Source: Talpa occidentalis
Lineage: Eukaryota; Chordata; Mammalia; Eulipotyphla; Talpidae
Direction of reading: 5' to 3'
DNA: 64,000 nucleotides
NCBI RefSeq assembly: GCF_014898055.3
Contig: NW_023601322.1
Coordinates: 9,257,312 to 9,321,311, forward strand
Part shown: positions 49,901 to 57,420 of the stretch, one piece after another
Layout: each line of letters begins with the position of its first letter
Position numbering within the stretch: the stretch's first letter is position 1
Notes under the pieces: model-generated
Told to the model about the DNA's origin: nothing
The model's input: the letters and a program-made list of their open reading frames with translations, nothing else
Database searches by the model: none
Position numbers and translations under genes: made by a program

Positions 49901-52900
49901 TTGGACATCTGGCCTCCAGGACTAGGAGAAACTACTGTCGTTCAGGCCACTTGGTCTGCGGTGGCAGCCTGACCTGCATGGGACAGAGTTCCCGGGGGTG
50001 AGGAATACGCACCCTGATGCCTGATCCTCCTCTGGGTCTCAGAGCCAGCAGGGAGGACACGATTCCTATCCCTGTTCAGACCAGCATGGTGAACTGGAGA
50101 AACAAGCTCCACTCCCTCCCCTGTCCATTCTCGAAGCCCAGGTCAGCTTGGCAGCATCAGGACGATATCCCTGAACCGGCACACACCACACTCATGTCAC
50201 TTCTTGGAAAGTTCTAATTCCAGGTCCCACCCACATGTTAATGAATATCAGCTCGTGTGGGAATGAACAATATTGACATATTTTAAAATGTCTTCATGCA
50301 CCAGGTTTGGGGCATTAATCAATGTTGGCAGTAGAGAGAATGAGTCTGTATTTCCAAGGGACAGCTGTGAGTCAAGGTCATTACTGAGCAGTGGGAAAGA
50401 AAAAAGACTTGATCAGATGCTTCGGCTCAGTGGAGTTTCCATGTTCCCTTCTCTTGCCCAAACCTGCCACTTGTCTTGGAAATAGTTGCAAAATTATGGT
50501 AGTAAAATATACTTATGCCCTAGTTCTTTCCCCGGGGAGAGGGGAACAAACAGGGTTCAGTCTAGTGGCAATGAGCTGCCTTAACTGCCGGCCTAATGTC
50601 ATGCAATCAGAAGTTCTGCTAAAAGCAATCACAGATCCTTGGAGAACTGTCTGGTTCCAGGTGAAGGGCAGGAAGTGTCCCAAGATGAGCCTGGAGGCCA
50701 GCAAGCTCTTAAAGGTGTCAGGAGTGGTATCAAGACTCAGGGAACTTGGGACCCATGTGACTGACTGAGCACCAGTAAAATTAGTAGCTGCATTAAATGG
50801 AGTTCATCTCAATTCAGGGGGTCATCATATTCATACAAACCCTTTGGCCATACTTGGTGATCAAGTCATTGTTTCAAAACATGGAAAGCAAAGATGCAAG
50901 CATTCGTTCTGCCTTCCCTGGATATCCTGCACTTCGCGGTAACAGAGTTGATGGGGGAAGGTTCTCTTTATAAAGCAATCCAGCAAATAAATGAAGGACC
51001 ATAGAAGAACATCACTGTCAGTGGCACCTCATGAAAGTGGATTTAGGGCACGATCATCAGCAGCTACTAGAAGCACCAAGTGAGATAAGCATCTTGTGAT
51101 CTAATCCCTGACCTACTGCATTGTACGGCTCTGATTATCTGCCAAAAATAAAACAAAATAAAGCAACAAAAAACCAAAGCAGAATCTATCAGTCTTCTAG
51201 ATCTACCAACCACCTCAGAGGAAATATATGAGACAGAAGAATGTGTTAAAGACACCGAGGGAATGCAAGCAGCCAAGTACAGGCTGTGGAAACTCCACGG
51301 GACTAACTACGTGGCTTCTTCAACACACACGCTTTATGGAAAAAGGAAAAATATGACAGAAGGGAACCTCAGTCCTGGTTTCTTCATCTCTAAAATGGGC
51401 TTATCGTGGCTTTAATGAAGATCAGGCAGGGAAGCAAAAATCTGCCACCCCAAAAGACATCATTTTAAGAAGACATTGATTTCATGCAGGGGGCTCAAAA
51501 GGCTAGGTGGCAGTTGCTTTTGAAAAAAAAAAAGATATTTATGGGCCTCTCCAGTGGCTCAGCGGTTGAGCGCTGGGCTGTGAAGCTGCCCGCAGCCTCT
51601 GCAGCGCCGGTTCGATCTCCGGCTGCTGGCGAGGGTCCCGCATGGCTGGACAGACCTCTCCTGCCGCCCGCTGCTTCCCTCAGCAGTGTACTTCATCAGT
51701 CTGCCTGTTCTGTTCCCTGCTCTGGCTCTGGTGAATTCTCTCACCCTCCCATGCTTCTGACTGTACCCAGTGCTTGTATAAATAAATAAATAAATCTTTA
51801 AAAAAAAGATATTTATATGTAAACCTCTCTGTTCTGGCCTTGTCCTCACTGTATCGGAAGAACTAATCTCTTTTTTTCCAGTGAGGAAAGCAAAATGTAT
51901 ATCTGCATGTTTGCTTACTGTGCCTTCCTGCGTAAGCCCCTCACAGCTTTCCCTTTCTCCTCATACTATGTTTGCTAAGTTCTTTAAGATGGCACCTAAA
52001 GCCAGGTGGCAATGTGCTCAGTCAAGTTGGGTCCCTCCCATGTATATAGGAGATGCACGTCTTATTATTAAACTTTATCAATCTAGGGCTTGTTTGATCA
52101 TTTGCAGCCTACAAGAACACAGAGGGTGTTGGAGGATTTCCTTCATGCCCTGGCATGTTAATAGCACAACACTCCAGGAAACACTGAGGACATAGCTTGC
52201 CAATTATAAGATTTGTTCCATGATTAATGGCAACACAGACATCTTCCAGAACAAGAGTTGTAAATGAGGAATTTTAACCTAGAGCTTCCAGGATCAGCAG
52301 CACATTCTTTTGGGGGGCCCATGATCAACACTTTTCCCTACACCCTCCAAAAGGGACAGTGTGTTATATCTAAAAATATCACTTGTTCACACATCCCACT
52401 GATGTGCTGTGGGCCAGCCTCACCTGTGTCACACACTTTATGCAGCAAGCATTTGTCTTCTTCGTTCCAGGTGTCCAGGTATTCGTCCGGGCCACAAGGC
52501 AGACAGACGCTCTCCGAGGCGGCAGTGCACTTGGAAGACAAGTACTTTCCTTTGGTGAGAAGGGGAGAGAATGCACCGATCAAGAAAAAAGCAAAAAGAA
52601 AAAGAAAGCCCATCACCAGCATGTAGAACAACAAAAACACACTGATTTCCTGGATTGTTAGTCCAGGAAGCAACCCCCGCCCCCGCCACGCACACCCCCA
52701 TACATGCTGGTACATGAGGCACAGTCACAGCACAAGGTCATGGCTCCCTGGGGCTCCTGCTCGGCCCATGTGGTCTGATGCCCTCCCTGGGCTTTGCTCT
52801 GCCTCTGGTCACGGCAGGCCCTTAGCTCTTCTAAGTAAAAGAGCACCTTTTCCACCCCAAACCTCTGCTGACTAAACAATGCAAGGATGGTTTTCAAACT

Positions 52901-53065
52901 GGTACCTGAGTGGTTGCCCAGGGGCAAAGCAAGGGGAACTTCATTTCACACTCCCATCCTGTCTGCAAAGTCCCCTCACCACCCATCTAGACAGTTAACT
53001 TCCATTGCTCGATATATACTACAGGCTCCGGTTAACTTAGTTTGAAAAGAGAATCCTATACCTAC

Positions 53066-53103
<38 letters not shown>

Positions 53104-54421
53104 AATCCTGATTCTGTACATCCAGGATAAACTTGTAGCTGAACTACCTGAAGGGTCTGCTATAAGGTCACTACAGTTTCCTCAAAGACACCCGCCCCCG
53201 ATAAACTCATGCCGTTTGCAGCAACATGGATGGAGCTGGAAGGGACTTTGCTAAGCAAACTAAGTTAGAAGGAAAAAAGAAACACCAAATGGTTTCACTT
53301 ATAGGTGGACTATGGGAACACGGAACAAAGGACCAGGAAAAGGACAGAACTTGCAAGCTCACCGTAACTGAGGCATCCGGAGGGGAGAGGGGAAGCGAGG
53401 GGTCAAATGGGGGGGAAGAGCCCAAGGGACTGTGGTGATGGTCACAGGGGCTATGCTGGTGGAGATCTATGGGGACTACACTTGAGGGCAGAAATCAAAT
53501 AGTGTACAAAAGTGAACAACAATATAAGAAAATAAATTTAGGGCCTCCCTGGTGGCACAGGGGCTAAAATCTCAGTGCTATCAGGCTACCGCTAGCCACT
53601 GCAGCATGAGTTCGAACCCTGGCCAGCCAGGGAGCAACCCACATGGCACAGCAGACCTCTCCTGTCTCGCCCGCTGCTCCCCTCAGCAGTGTACTTCAGT
53701 CAATCCACCTGTTCTGTTCCCCACTGTCTCTGGTGAATCCTCTCACCCCACACACCTCTGGCCTACACCCCAGATCTTGCATGCATAAATAAATAGAAAT
53801 AAATTTAAAAAAAATAAATTCAAATTAAAAAAAAAAGATCCCCTTCCCTCTCGAGTGATGGGCGAGGCCCATGGACTTGGGGCTCAGTCCACCTCCGGCG
53901 GCAGGTGCGTGGGGAGGTCAATAGGGCAGGGGCCCACTTCAGCAGCAGCAATTCCAGGAATGCCCCCCAACAACGTGTGAAAATAGTAATTTTAAATAAG
54001 TATTTTATATTTTGCATTTCCTATCTTGAGAGTTTTGAATGATAAAATATGGTTTTAAAAACCATCCTGCCATCTTGAGAAATAGGGTTTTGGTGAGCTG
54101 TGTACCAAAAGGAATTAATCCAGTTTCTGAAACTGCTTTGGATTTTTAAGTGATTTTATCTAGGGAAAGATTTTTGTCTTCAGAGCGACAGCCACCACCA
54201 CCTGCCGCCACCGATCAAGAGTCTACCCAATGTGTGTTTTTCCTCGGACAGTAGAGAAATCATTCCTTAGGTGAAAACACAGGTAACAAAAGCCCGGCCC
54301 AACTTTGAGGGGCAATGAAAGGTGGCAGGAGGTACACACCTGGTTCACACTTGTTACAGCATCGTCCAAAATGCTCGTAATGCCTCTCACTGGTGCAAGG
54401 AGGGGTGATCTGCAAAGTCAC
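25934..54421 (-). CDS. TNFRSF11A: RANK receptor, exons 2-10 (exon 1 outside window)
   Basis: This is the receptor for RANKL (TNFSF11), a type I membrane protein that signals through TRAF proteins to NF-kB and MAP kinases. In known biology it drives osteoclast formation, lymph-node development and mammary epithelial growth. Nine exons join as 52424-52549, 47872-48015 and so on (listed separately). Lengths are 82, 126, 144, 94, 95, 114, 53, 772 and 308 nt, total 1788 nt, or 595 residues plus a TGA stop. Junction phases agree at all eight introns and no exon has a stop or frameshift, so the gene looks functional. All 20 ectodomain cysteines expected from human RANK are present, followed by one membrane span and a long tail with IVVYVSQ, PVQEES and PVQEQG. 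The signal-peptide exon and promoter are not in the window. Symbol assignment rests on residue-level recognition across every exon. Confidence 0.97.
27582..27880 (-). repeat. tRNA-derived SINE, same sense as TNFRSF11A
   Basis: TTTAAGATTTATTTATTTAT tail through GCGCTCAACCACTGCGCCAC to the CCGGGGAGGCCC head. GCGCTGGG subfamily. The upstream junction carries an extra TTTATAGAGGCATG piece, and the target duplication is not clear. Confidence 0.92.
28524..28784 (+). repeat. tRNA-derived SINE with perfect 16-bp duplication
   Basis: Duplication TAAAGTGGAAGGAGAG at 28508-28523 and 28785-28800. Head CCTCCCTGGTGGCGCAGCGG, B box slightly decayed. Low divergence from the local consensus. Confidence 0.97.
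29574..29840 (+). repeat. tRNA-derived SINE with 14-bp duplication
   Basis: Duplication GAAA[C/T]GGGCATCGA at 29560-29573 and 29841-29854. TGCATGAATAAAT-tailed subfamily; the head reads CTTCCTGGTGGTACAGGGG. Confidence 0.95.
31100..31260 (+). repeat. MIR-like fragment
   Basis: GCGCAGTGGTGTAAGGTACA and TTGCTCACTAGCTAGGTGG resemble the MIR core order. Weak. Confidence 0.4.
31516..31830 (+). repeat. tRNA-derived SINE with perfect 18-bp duplication
   Basis: Duplication TAAAAATAGCATTTATAG at 31498-31515 and 31831-31848. The TAAA tail is long and is interrupted by a short insertion (31805-31821). Confidence 0.97.
34224..34623 (+). mobile_element. 5'-truncated L1 with extra sequence after its tail
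   Basis: Begins in the last codons of ORF2 (GGTCTCACTCATAGCAGGAA), has the same 3' UTR as the 13.9-kb copy (GCAATTGTATGGGGAATA), then an A-rich tail near 34425-34442, then about 170 bp of extra sequence and a second A-rich end. The duplication TAAAAAGAAGCAATA (34209-34223 and 34624-34638) encloses both parts. Confidence 0.88.
36461..37232 (-). CDS. TNFRSF11A: TNFRSF11A exon 9, main cytoplasmic tail
   Basis: 772 nt, phase 0 to phase 1, with donor GTAAGC. It starts at ESSARSC after a CAGCAG acceptor and ends at PPASG. Recognisable blocks in order are [35 protein letters not shown], the TRAF6-type motif [42 protein letters not shown] and [13 protein letters not shown]. Human has PTEDEY and LTEPGS where this protein has PMEDEY and LTQPGS. 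The first 25 residues and the stretch before PPASG are poorly conserved. In vertebrate RANK this tail recruits TRAF6 and other adaptors. Confidence 0.96.
37233..37266 (-). promoter_or_regulatory. Exon 9 splice acceptor: TACTAAC branch point and NAGNAG
   Basis: On the gene strand TACTAAC at 37266-37260 is identical to the optimal branch-point consensus. The acceptor 27 nt downstream is CAGCAG followed by GAG. The pyrimidine tract between them is weak. Use of the first CAG would add a single Gln before ESSARSC without changing frame. Confidence 0.7.
37743..37977 (+). repeat. tRNA-derived SINE, internally deleted
   Basis: Duplication GAAAAC[A/G]GATATATTTT at 37726-37742 and 37978-37994. The body lacks about 40 bp after the B box. 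Confidence 0.95.
38661..38713 (-). CDS. TNFRSF11A: TNFRSF11A exon 8, juxtamembrane micro-exon
   Basis: 53 nt, phase 1 to phase 0. The acceptor is TTTGTTTTTCTAG and the donor GTAACT. It encodes (A)[17 protein letters not shown], matching human NLWHWINEACGRLSGDK at the inner face of the membrane. It is easily missed because of its size, but its phase is required to join exon 7 to exon 9. Confidence 0.94.
38945..39066. repeat. Degenerate ~10-11-bp tandem repeat
   Basis: Repeats of the type AATCC[C/T]GAAA[G/T] and GATCAAAATC occur about ten times with drift (AATCCCGAAAG, AATCCTGAATG, AATCCCAAGATC, AATCCTGAAAATC). I cannot assign it to a known family. Confidence 0.65.
39441..39713 (+). repeat. 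tRNA-derived SINE
   Basis: Duplication of about 15-20 bp beginning AAAATGAAGAAACAA on both sides (39425 and 39714). Head GGCCTTCCTGGTGGTGCAGG. Confidence 0.93.
39730..39840 (+). repeat. MIR 3' fragment
   Basis: GTTGCTGAGATTTAATTAGC, GTGCTGGCACATAATGGCTA follow MIR 3'-end order on the plus strand. Confidence 0.6.
40465..40578 (-). CDS. TNFRSF11A: TNFRSF11A exon 7, transmembrane segment
   Basis: 114 nt, phase 1 to phase 1. The acceptor is TTCTTCCAAAACAG and the donor GTATTG. It encodes PQIYLPG, the hydrophobic span [18 protein letters not shown], then [12 protein letters not shown]. The basic RKKGK after the span is a stop-transfer signal and sets the type I orientation. Human has [21 protein letters not shown] sense-oriented SINE lies 58 nt upstream of the acceptor. 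Confidence 0.97.
40637..40910 (-). repeat. tRNA-derived SINE, gene sense, near exon 7
   Basis: Flanked by a diverged duplication around ATTGTAC[T/C]CTT. TGCATAAATAAAT subfamily. Its A tail lies 58 nt upstream of the exon 7 acceptor on the gene strand. Confidence 0.93.
41433..41697 (-). repeat. tRNA-derived SINE, gene sense
   Basis: Perfect 16-bp duplication TACCTCAGTTACTTTT at 41417-41432 and 41698-41713. Confidence 0.96.
42384..42478 (-). CDS. TNFRSF11A: TNFRSF11A exon 6, cysteine-rich repeat 4 and stalk
   Basis: 95 nt, phase 2 to phase 1, too short for a simple ORF search. The acceptor is TTCCTGCCCACAG and the donor GTATGT. It encodes the N-C-T sequon followed by [29 protein letters not shown], with the final two ectodomain cysteines. 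This is the most diverged extracellular exon: human has TFLGKRVEHHGTEKSDAV at the same place. A SINE in the same sense as the gene ends 49 nt upstream of the acceptor. Confidence 0.93.
42528..42808 (-). repeat. tRNA-derived SINE, gene sense, near exon 6
   Basis: Duplication GTA[G/T]TCTTGTCTTTT at 42513-42527 and 42809-42823. The tail lies 49 nt upstream of the exon 6 acceptor. Confidence 0.95.
42936..43219 (+). repeat. tRNA-derived SINE
   Basis: Perfect duplication AAGAGCAGAAAATGG at 42921-42935 and 43220-43234. Head CCTCCCCAGTGGCGCAGCGG. Together with 42528-42808 it forms an inverted SINE pair in intron 5. Confidence 0.96.
43470..43885 (+). repeat. Diverged L1-like fragment
   Basis: GTCTATAACTGCAGAAGACT, GATGACTGCACGGCTATGAA and ATGGAAGGAGCCCCC follow L1 3' order. 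The end merges into a minisatellite. Confidence 0.5.
43764..43870. repeat. AT-rich minisatellite, three units
   Basis: Three imperfect units of roughly 35-45 bp, each beginning ACAGTGTGCAA and containing CATTTATATAAATG. Confidence 0.75.
43885..43915. repeat. (CA)15 microsatellite
   Basis: Uninterrupted dinucleotide run. Confidence 0.97.
44189..44282 (-). CDS. TNFRSF11A: TNFRSF11A exon 5, cysteine-rich repeat 3-4
   Basis: 94 nt, phase 1 to phase 2. The acceptor is TTTTTTTTGACAG with a strong pyrimidine tract, and the donor is the ideal GTAAGT. It encodes [14 protein letters not shown], then [16 protein letters not shown], with three conserved cysteines. Human has LNKDTVCKPC and FSSTDKCRPWTN, so the exon identity is clear. 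The last codon (Asn) is completed by the first base of exon 6. Confidence 0.96.
44283..47871 (-). other. TNFRSF11A: Intron 4 of TNFRSF11A
   Basis: Donor GTACGG and acceptor TTTTTTTTGACAG. It contains a solo LTR in antisense orientation to the gene (46572-46984). Open frames of 136-158 codons at 44.5-45.8 kb on both strands have no recognisable protein similarity and are treated as chance. Confidence 0.9.
46572..46984 (+). mobile_element. Solo LTR of an endogenous retrovirus, copy 3
   Basis: Starts TGTAGGGTAAGG and ends CCCCTACA, with AATAAAAGCCTGCAAAA inside. The flanks CAGGG and CATGG fit a 5-bp target duplication with one change. It lies in intron 4, antisense to TNFRSF11A. Confidence 0.87.
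47872..48015 (-). CDS. TNFRSF11A: TNFRSF11A exon 4, cysteine-rich repeats 2-3
   Basis: 144 nt, phase 1 to phase 1. The acceptor is CTCTCTCCCGCAG and the donor GTACGG. It encodes [34 protein letters not shown] and [12 protein letters not shown]. Six cysteines are conserved, and the N-glycosylation sequon (NRT here, NST in human) is kept. The exon is strongly GC- and CpG-rich compared with its flanks. A long G-run on the transcribed strand lies 51-76 nt upstream of its acceptor. Confidence 0.97.
48066..48091 (-). other. G-run tract upstream of exon 4
   Basis: On the gene strand a G15 run (48091-48077), TT, then G8 (48074-48067). It could form a G-quadruplex in DNA or pre-mRNA; this is inferred from composition only. 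Confidence 0.6.
48368..48640 (-). repeat. tRNA-derived SINE, gene sense
   Basis: Duplication GGGATAAATATTCTT at 48353-48367 and 48646-48660, extending with mismatches to 20 bp. Confidence 0.96.
49508..49525. repeat. (CA)9 microsatellite
   Basis: Short dinucleotide run. Confidence 0.9.
49617..49965 (+). repeat. Ancient LTR-like repeat, possibly MaLR class
   Basis: GTGTCCCCTCAAAATTCATA, GGTGATTGGGTCATGAGGTC and GGCCTCCAGGACTAGGAGAA are typical of old dispersed mammalian elements of MST/MLT type. Class assignment is tentative. Confidence 0.45.
51367..51440 (+). repeat. MIR-like fragment
   Basis: GGTTTCTTCATCTCTAAAAT followed by GGGCTTATCG resembles the MIR centre. Short. Confidence 0.4.
51543..51800 (+). 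repeat. tRNA-derived SINE
   Basis: Head GGCCTCTCCAGTGGCTCAGC, B box GGTTCGATCTCC. Flanked by A-rich AAAAAGATATTTAT duplications. Confidence 0.94.
52424..52549 (-). CDS. TNFRSF11A: TNFRSF11A exon 3, cysteine-rich repeats 1-2
   Basis: 126 nt, phase 1 to phase 1. The acceptor is CTTCTCACCAAAG and the donor GTGAGG. It encodes [19 protein letters not shown], then [15 protein letters not shown] and LLHKVCDTG, with five cysteines in the same spacing as human RANK. It completes the first repeat and opens the second. The protein is the human sequence with few substitutions (for example YLSS for YMSS and DTWN for DSWN). Confidence 0.97.
53068..53101. repeat. (AC)17 microsatellite
   Basis: Uninterrupted dinucleotide run in intron 2. 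Confidence 0.97.
53203..53540 (+). repeat. 5'-truncated L1, older subfamily
   Basis: AACATGGATGGAGCTGGAAG, AGGACCAGGAAAAGGACAGA, and the 3' end GTACAAAAGTGAACAACAAT. The 3' UTR differs from the L1s at 13.9 and 34.2 kb, so this is a different L1 subfamily. Confidence 0.8.
53541..53820 (+). repeat. tRNA-derived SINE on the L1 tail
   Basis: Head GGGCCTCCCTGGTGGCACAG directly after AAATAAATTTA of the L1 tail. It ends in an AAATAAATT-rich run, so the target site lies in the L1 A-tail. Confidence 0.93.
54340..54421 (-). CDS. TNFRSF11A: TNFRSF11A exon 2, start of cysteine-rich repeat 1
   Basis: 82 nt, starting in phase 0 and ending after one base of a Gly codon. The acceptor is TTTTCCTTTCAG and the donor GTGTGT. 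It encodes the mature N-terminus ([18 protein letters not shown], then GRCCNKCEP), with four cysteines of the first TNFR repeat. Human RANK reads almost identically here, with VALQIAPPC at the start. Because the exon begins on a codon boundary, exon 1 must end in phase 0 with the signal peptide. Confidence 0.96.
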
Positions 54422-55439
54422 CTGAAAGGAAAATTGACATCAGGTAGTGAGGACATAGAAGGTCTTTCTGGGTAAAACAAAAAGTCACCCACTGTTGTAC
54501 ATTCTGGAAGCGGTAAGAAAATCCACACACACCCTTACCGTGCTCTAGGTAGCATCACCCTCCACCCCCGCCCTCCCAAATGTCTCTTTCCTATTCTAGC
54601 CCATGTCCCTCTAAAAATGTACAAAGCATAAACGGATACTGGTTTGAAAATCCAAGAAAGCATTCAGAAGTTAATGTGGTTATGCTCTGGATAATACACC
54701 GGATGAAGGGAAGATTTACACGCATCATCCACAGCCGCTTGAAAACAGCTTTGCGTGAGCCACACACACAATCGCTGCCACTTCTGTGTCTCATGTGGTG
54801 ACAGTGTTTCATCAAGTTGGGTCAGAAAACAGCAGGAGAAACGTGACAAGGCCCCTGAGGATGTGCTGCAGCTGGGGAAGCCACATTTGGGCTTACCAGC
54901 TCTCTCTGATTTTTAACTGGCATTTAATACTGCTGATCTTTTAAATGTGGAACTTGCGGGAGATTCCACAAAGGCGGGCAGCACGGTGCTGTTGGGACCG
55001 GGTGGGCTTGGAGCCAGGAGCCTGGCCACCTGCTAGCCGAGGTGCCCAGACAAGCGGCCAGCTTCGGGGGCCTCTGCTTCCTTTCTGTGTGACTCTAACG
55101 CAGCATTCATTTCCAAATCTGAGTGAGCAACCAAAACAAGGCCAAGTCCCCCATGACCACTTTCTTCTAGGTTTGCTGCAGAAAAGCTTTTCTTCATCAG
55201 TTTCTCAACAAACACTCCTACAGCCACGCAGGCTAGAACGGGGATTCGCTAGGTTTAGAGCCCAGATGGCTGAGGGCCAGGTGAGCCACAGATGGGAGCC
55301 TCGCCCTTGAGGGCCTACAGTCAAGCGGTGAGCTCACGCCAGGGCACAGGCGGCCCCACCTAAGCTGAAGCAGCTCAGGTGATAAACAGAGCCGGCCAGA
55401 TGAGGAATAAGGGGCTGGCGAGTGGCGAGAGGGAAGAGG

Positions 55440-55960
55440 CAAGCAAGACTTTTTTGGTATGTTTTAATCATATTATTTTTCACTGAGGTGATGGTGCTTT
55501 CCAACGCTGTAGAAGAGCTAGGGGTGCAGGTCCACACCTCGTCAGGTGTATGTTTTCCGTGCCACACACACCACCAACGCACCCCTAACCCCCACCAGTC
55601 CATGGGGCCCCTCCCATTTCTTCTCCCATTTCCTGCCCCCTCCCCTCAGGTAGCTCAATTCTGCAGTCAGAGTTCTAAGGTTTGCTGGGGTTTAGATTTG
55701 CCAGCTCCTCTGTTTCGTTTTCTGTGTGTCACACATGAGTGAAATCACCCGGTGGTTGTCTTTCTCTTCCCTCTTCCATGTTGTCGCCAATGGCAAGTGT
55801 TCATCTGTTTTGACAGCACAGTAATATTCCCTGGTGCATACAGACCGCGTCCTCTATTCCCTCGCCTGCCGTTGGGCACTTAGCTGGTCTGCACACCTTG
55901 GCTGTGGTAATTAGTGCTCCAGTGAACACAGGCGGGCATGCATCTCTTCCAACTCAGGCT
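55440..55960 (-). repeat. Old L1 fragment
   Basis: CACAGTAATATTCCCTGGTG, GGTAATTAGTGCTCCAGTGA are reverse-complement L1 signatures. Strongly diverged. Confidence 0.55.
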
Positions 55961-56162
55961 TTGGCATTCTTCAGAACAGTTCAGAGGCACTGAGGTCTGA
56001 AGGGCATGTGGGGTGGGGTAGGGTGGGCATGGACACATTAGCAGCATGGGGGCAGACCCAGGACAGCTCAGGGCCTCCATCTGCATGTGAAAGAGCTTCC
56101 CTGGAAGGTGCACGAACAATATGACTTAGAAGAAGCCTCAAAACATCTCAGTTGGGAAGCAA

Positions 56163-56265
56163 TTTTTTTTAAGGGTTTATTTTACTTATGCATAGAAAAC
56201 TCACTATCACCTTGACGGACGGACTGAGTTCAATCCCCGGCCAAGGAGCTAACCCACAGGGCAGC
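56163..56265. repeat. Rearranged SINE remnant
   Basis: A minus-orientation tail (AAGGGTTTATTTTACTTATG) is joined to a plus-orientation B-box piece (GAGTTCAATCCCCGGCCAAG, GAGCTAACCCACAGGGCAGC). The two halves point in opposite directions. Confidence 0.65.
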
Positions 56266-57284
56266 AAGTTTTATTAGGAGCACCACACCCAGGAAGCCAA
56301 GGCCGCTGAGTGGGTGGGGGATGCAGCCAGCTTGGACCTCTCTGACCTCAGCTGGCCTGACAAAGGGCTTGCAGGAGGGGGTGGGGTGGGACCGGGTGGC
56401 CTGGAGGTGGGTGAGAAGGTCCAAGTGCTTCTGGGCTTGGTTGCCAAGAAGGTTGTATTTGGACTTTGATTTCCAGGCCTGGCTAATGTGCCCGTGGACC
56501 AGGAAAAATACCTTCGGGGGCTCCCCTGTCCTCACCGTGCAATAGGGTCAGGAGGAGAGTGTGGTGCGCCTGGGAGCATAAGAAGACTCAACGGAAATCA
56601 CCCACCCCTCCTTTCTGGTCTCCTGTTCCCTTGTTTTCATGGGCACCCTTTCTTCTCCACACAGGTGCCGCCTTCTCTGCGCCTGGCACAGTAATGGATG
56701 TGAGTGTTCGATGAACAGAGGCAAAATGGCACAGCTGAAGTGGCCGGTGCAAATTTTGCCTGACAAACAGGACCATCCTGAGCCCAGTGCTCTGTGAGTC
56801 CTACTGCAATGCCGCTGCCGAAGGCCAACTAGGGGGATATGTGGTTGGTCGAATTGCAGATGGTCAAGGTTATCAATTGCTTCTGACCCATAAGCAAGTC
56901 ACAATTGCCTCCGGGAGATAAACCCTCTGGTTGTTACACAGGCAGAAGAGTTCTTTTTAGGGGGATCTGGTGAAAGGGCCGTCCCAAAGCAGCTGCTTAG
57001 CAGCACTGTCAGATGCTCCTGGCTGAGTCCTGGGCTCCGAGGTCTGGTTCCTGTCGAGCATCGTCTGATCAGAACATGTGGACGGTTTGTCTACACATTT
57101 AACAGTGAGGCTGTGATTCCCTCAGCCCGGCCGTGTCTCACCCAAGAGCTTTATACCTCCTGGCAAAGTCACAGAAATCACCGGTGACCAGATGTCCCAG
57201 CTCTTAAACAGGTTTCACAGATTATTCCTCTGACTCCATTTCTCTCTCCTAAGCTTACAGCCATTTTACGTTTCTTCTTTTTAA

Positions 57285-57420
57285 AAAATTGAGATATAAG
57301 TCACCTGCCACAAAATTCACTCTTTAAAAGGGTGACATTCTGTGGTTTTTAGGGTATTGACAGGGTTGTGTGACCACCAGTTATCTAATTCCAGAGCATT
57401 CCATCACCCCCACAGTGACG
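57285..57420 (-). repeat. Old L1-like fragment
   Basis: AATTGAGATATAAGTCACCT, CAGTTATCTAATTCCAGAGC match a commonly dispersed L1-class sequence. Orientation is tentative. Confidence 0.4.

Larger units (their letters stand above)
48016..52423 (-). other. TNFRSF11A: Intron 3 of TNFRSF11A
   Basis: Donor GTGAGG and acceptor CTCTCCCGCAG. It holds a SINE at 48368-48640, an ancient LTR-like repeat near 49.6-49.95 kb, a short (CA)9, a MIR-like piece and a SINE at 51543-51800. A G15-TT-G8 tract on the gene strand lies close to the acceptor. No alternative exon is evident. Confidence 0.9.
52550..54339 (-). other. TNFRSF11A: Intron 2 of TNFRSF11A
   Basis: Donor GTGTGT and acceptor CACCAAAG. It contains an (AC)17 microsatellite, a 5'-truncated L1, and a SINE sitting directly on the L1 tail. 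The remaining sequence shows no feature I recognise. Confidence 0.9.
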
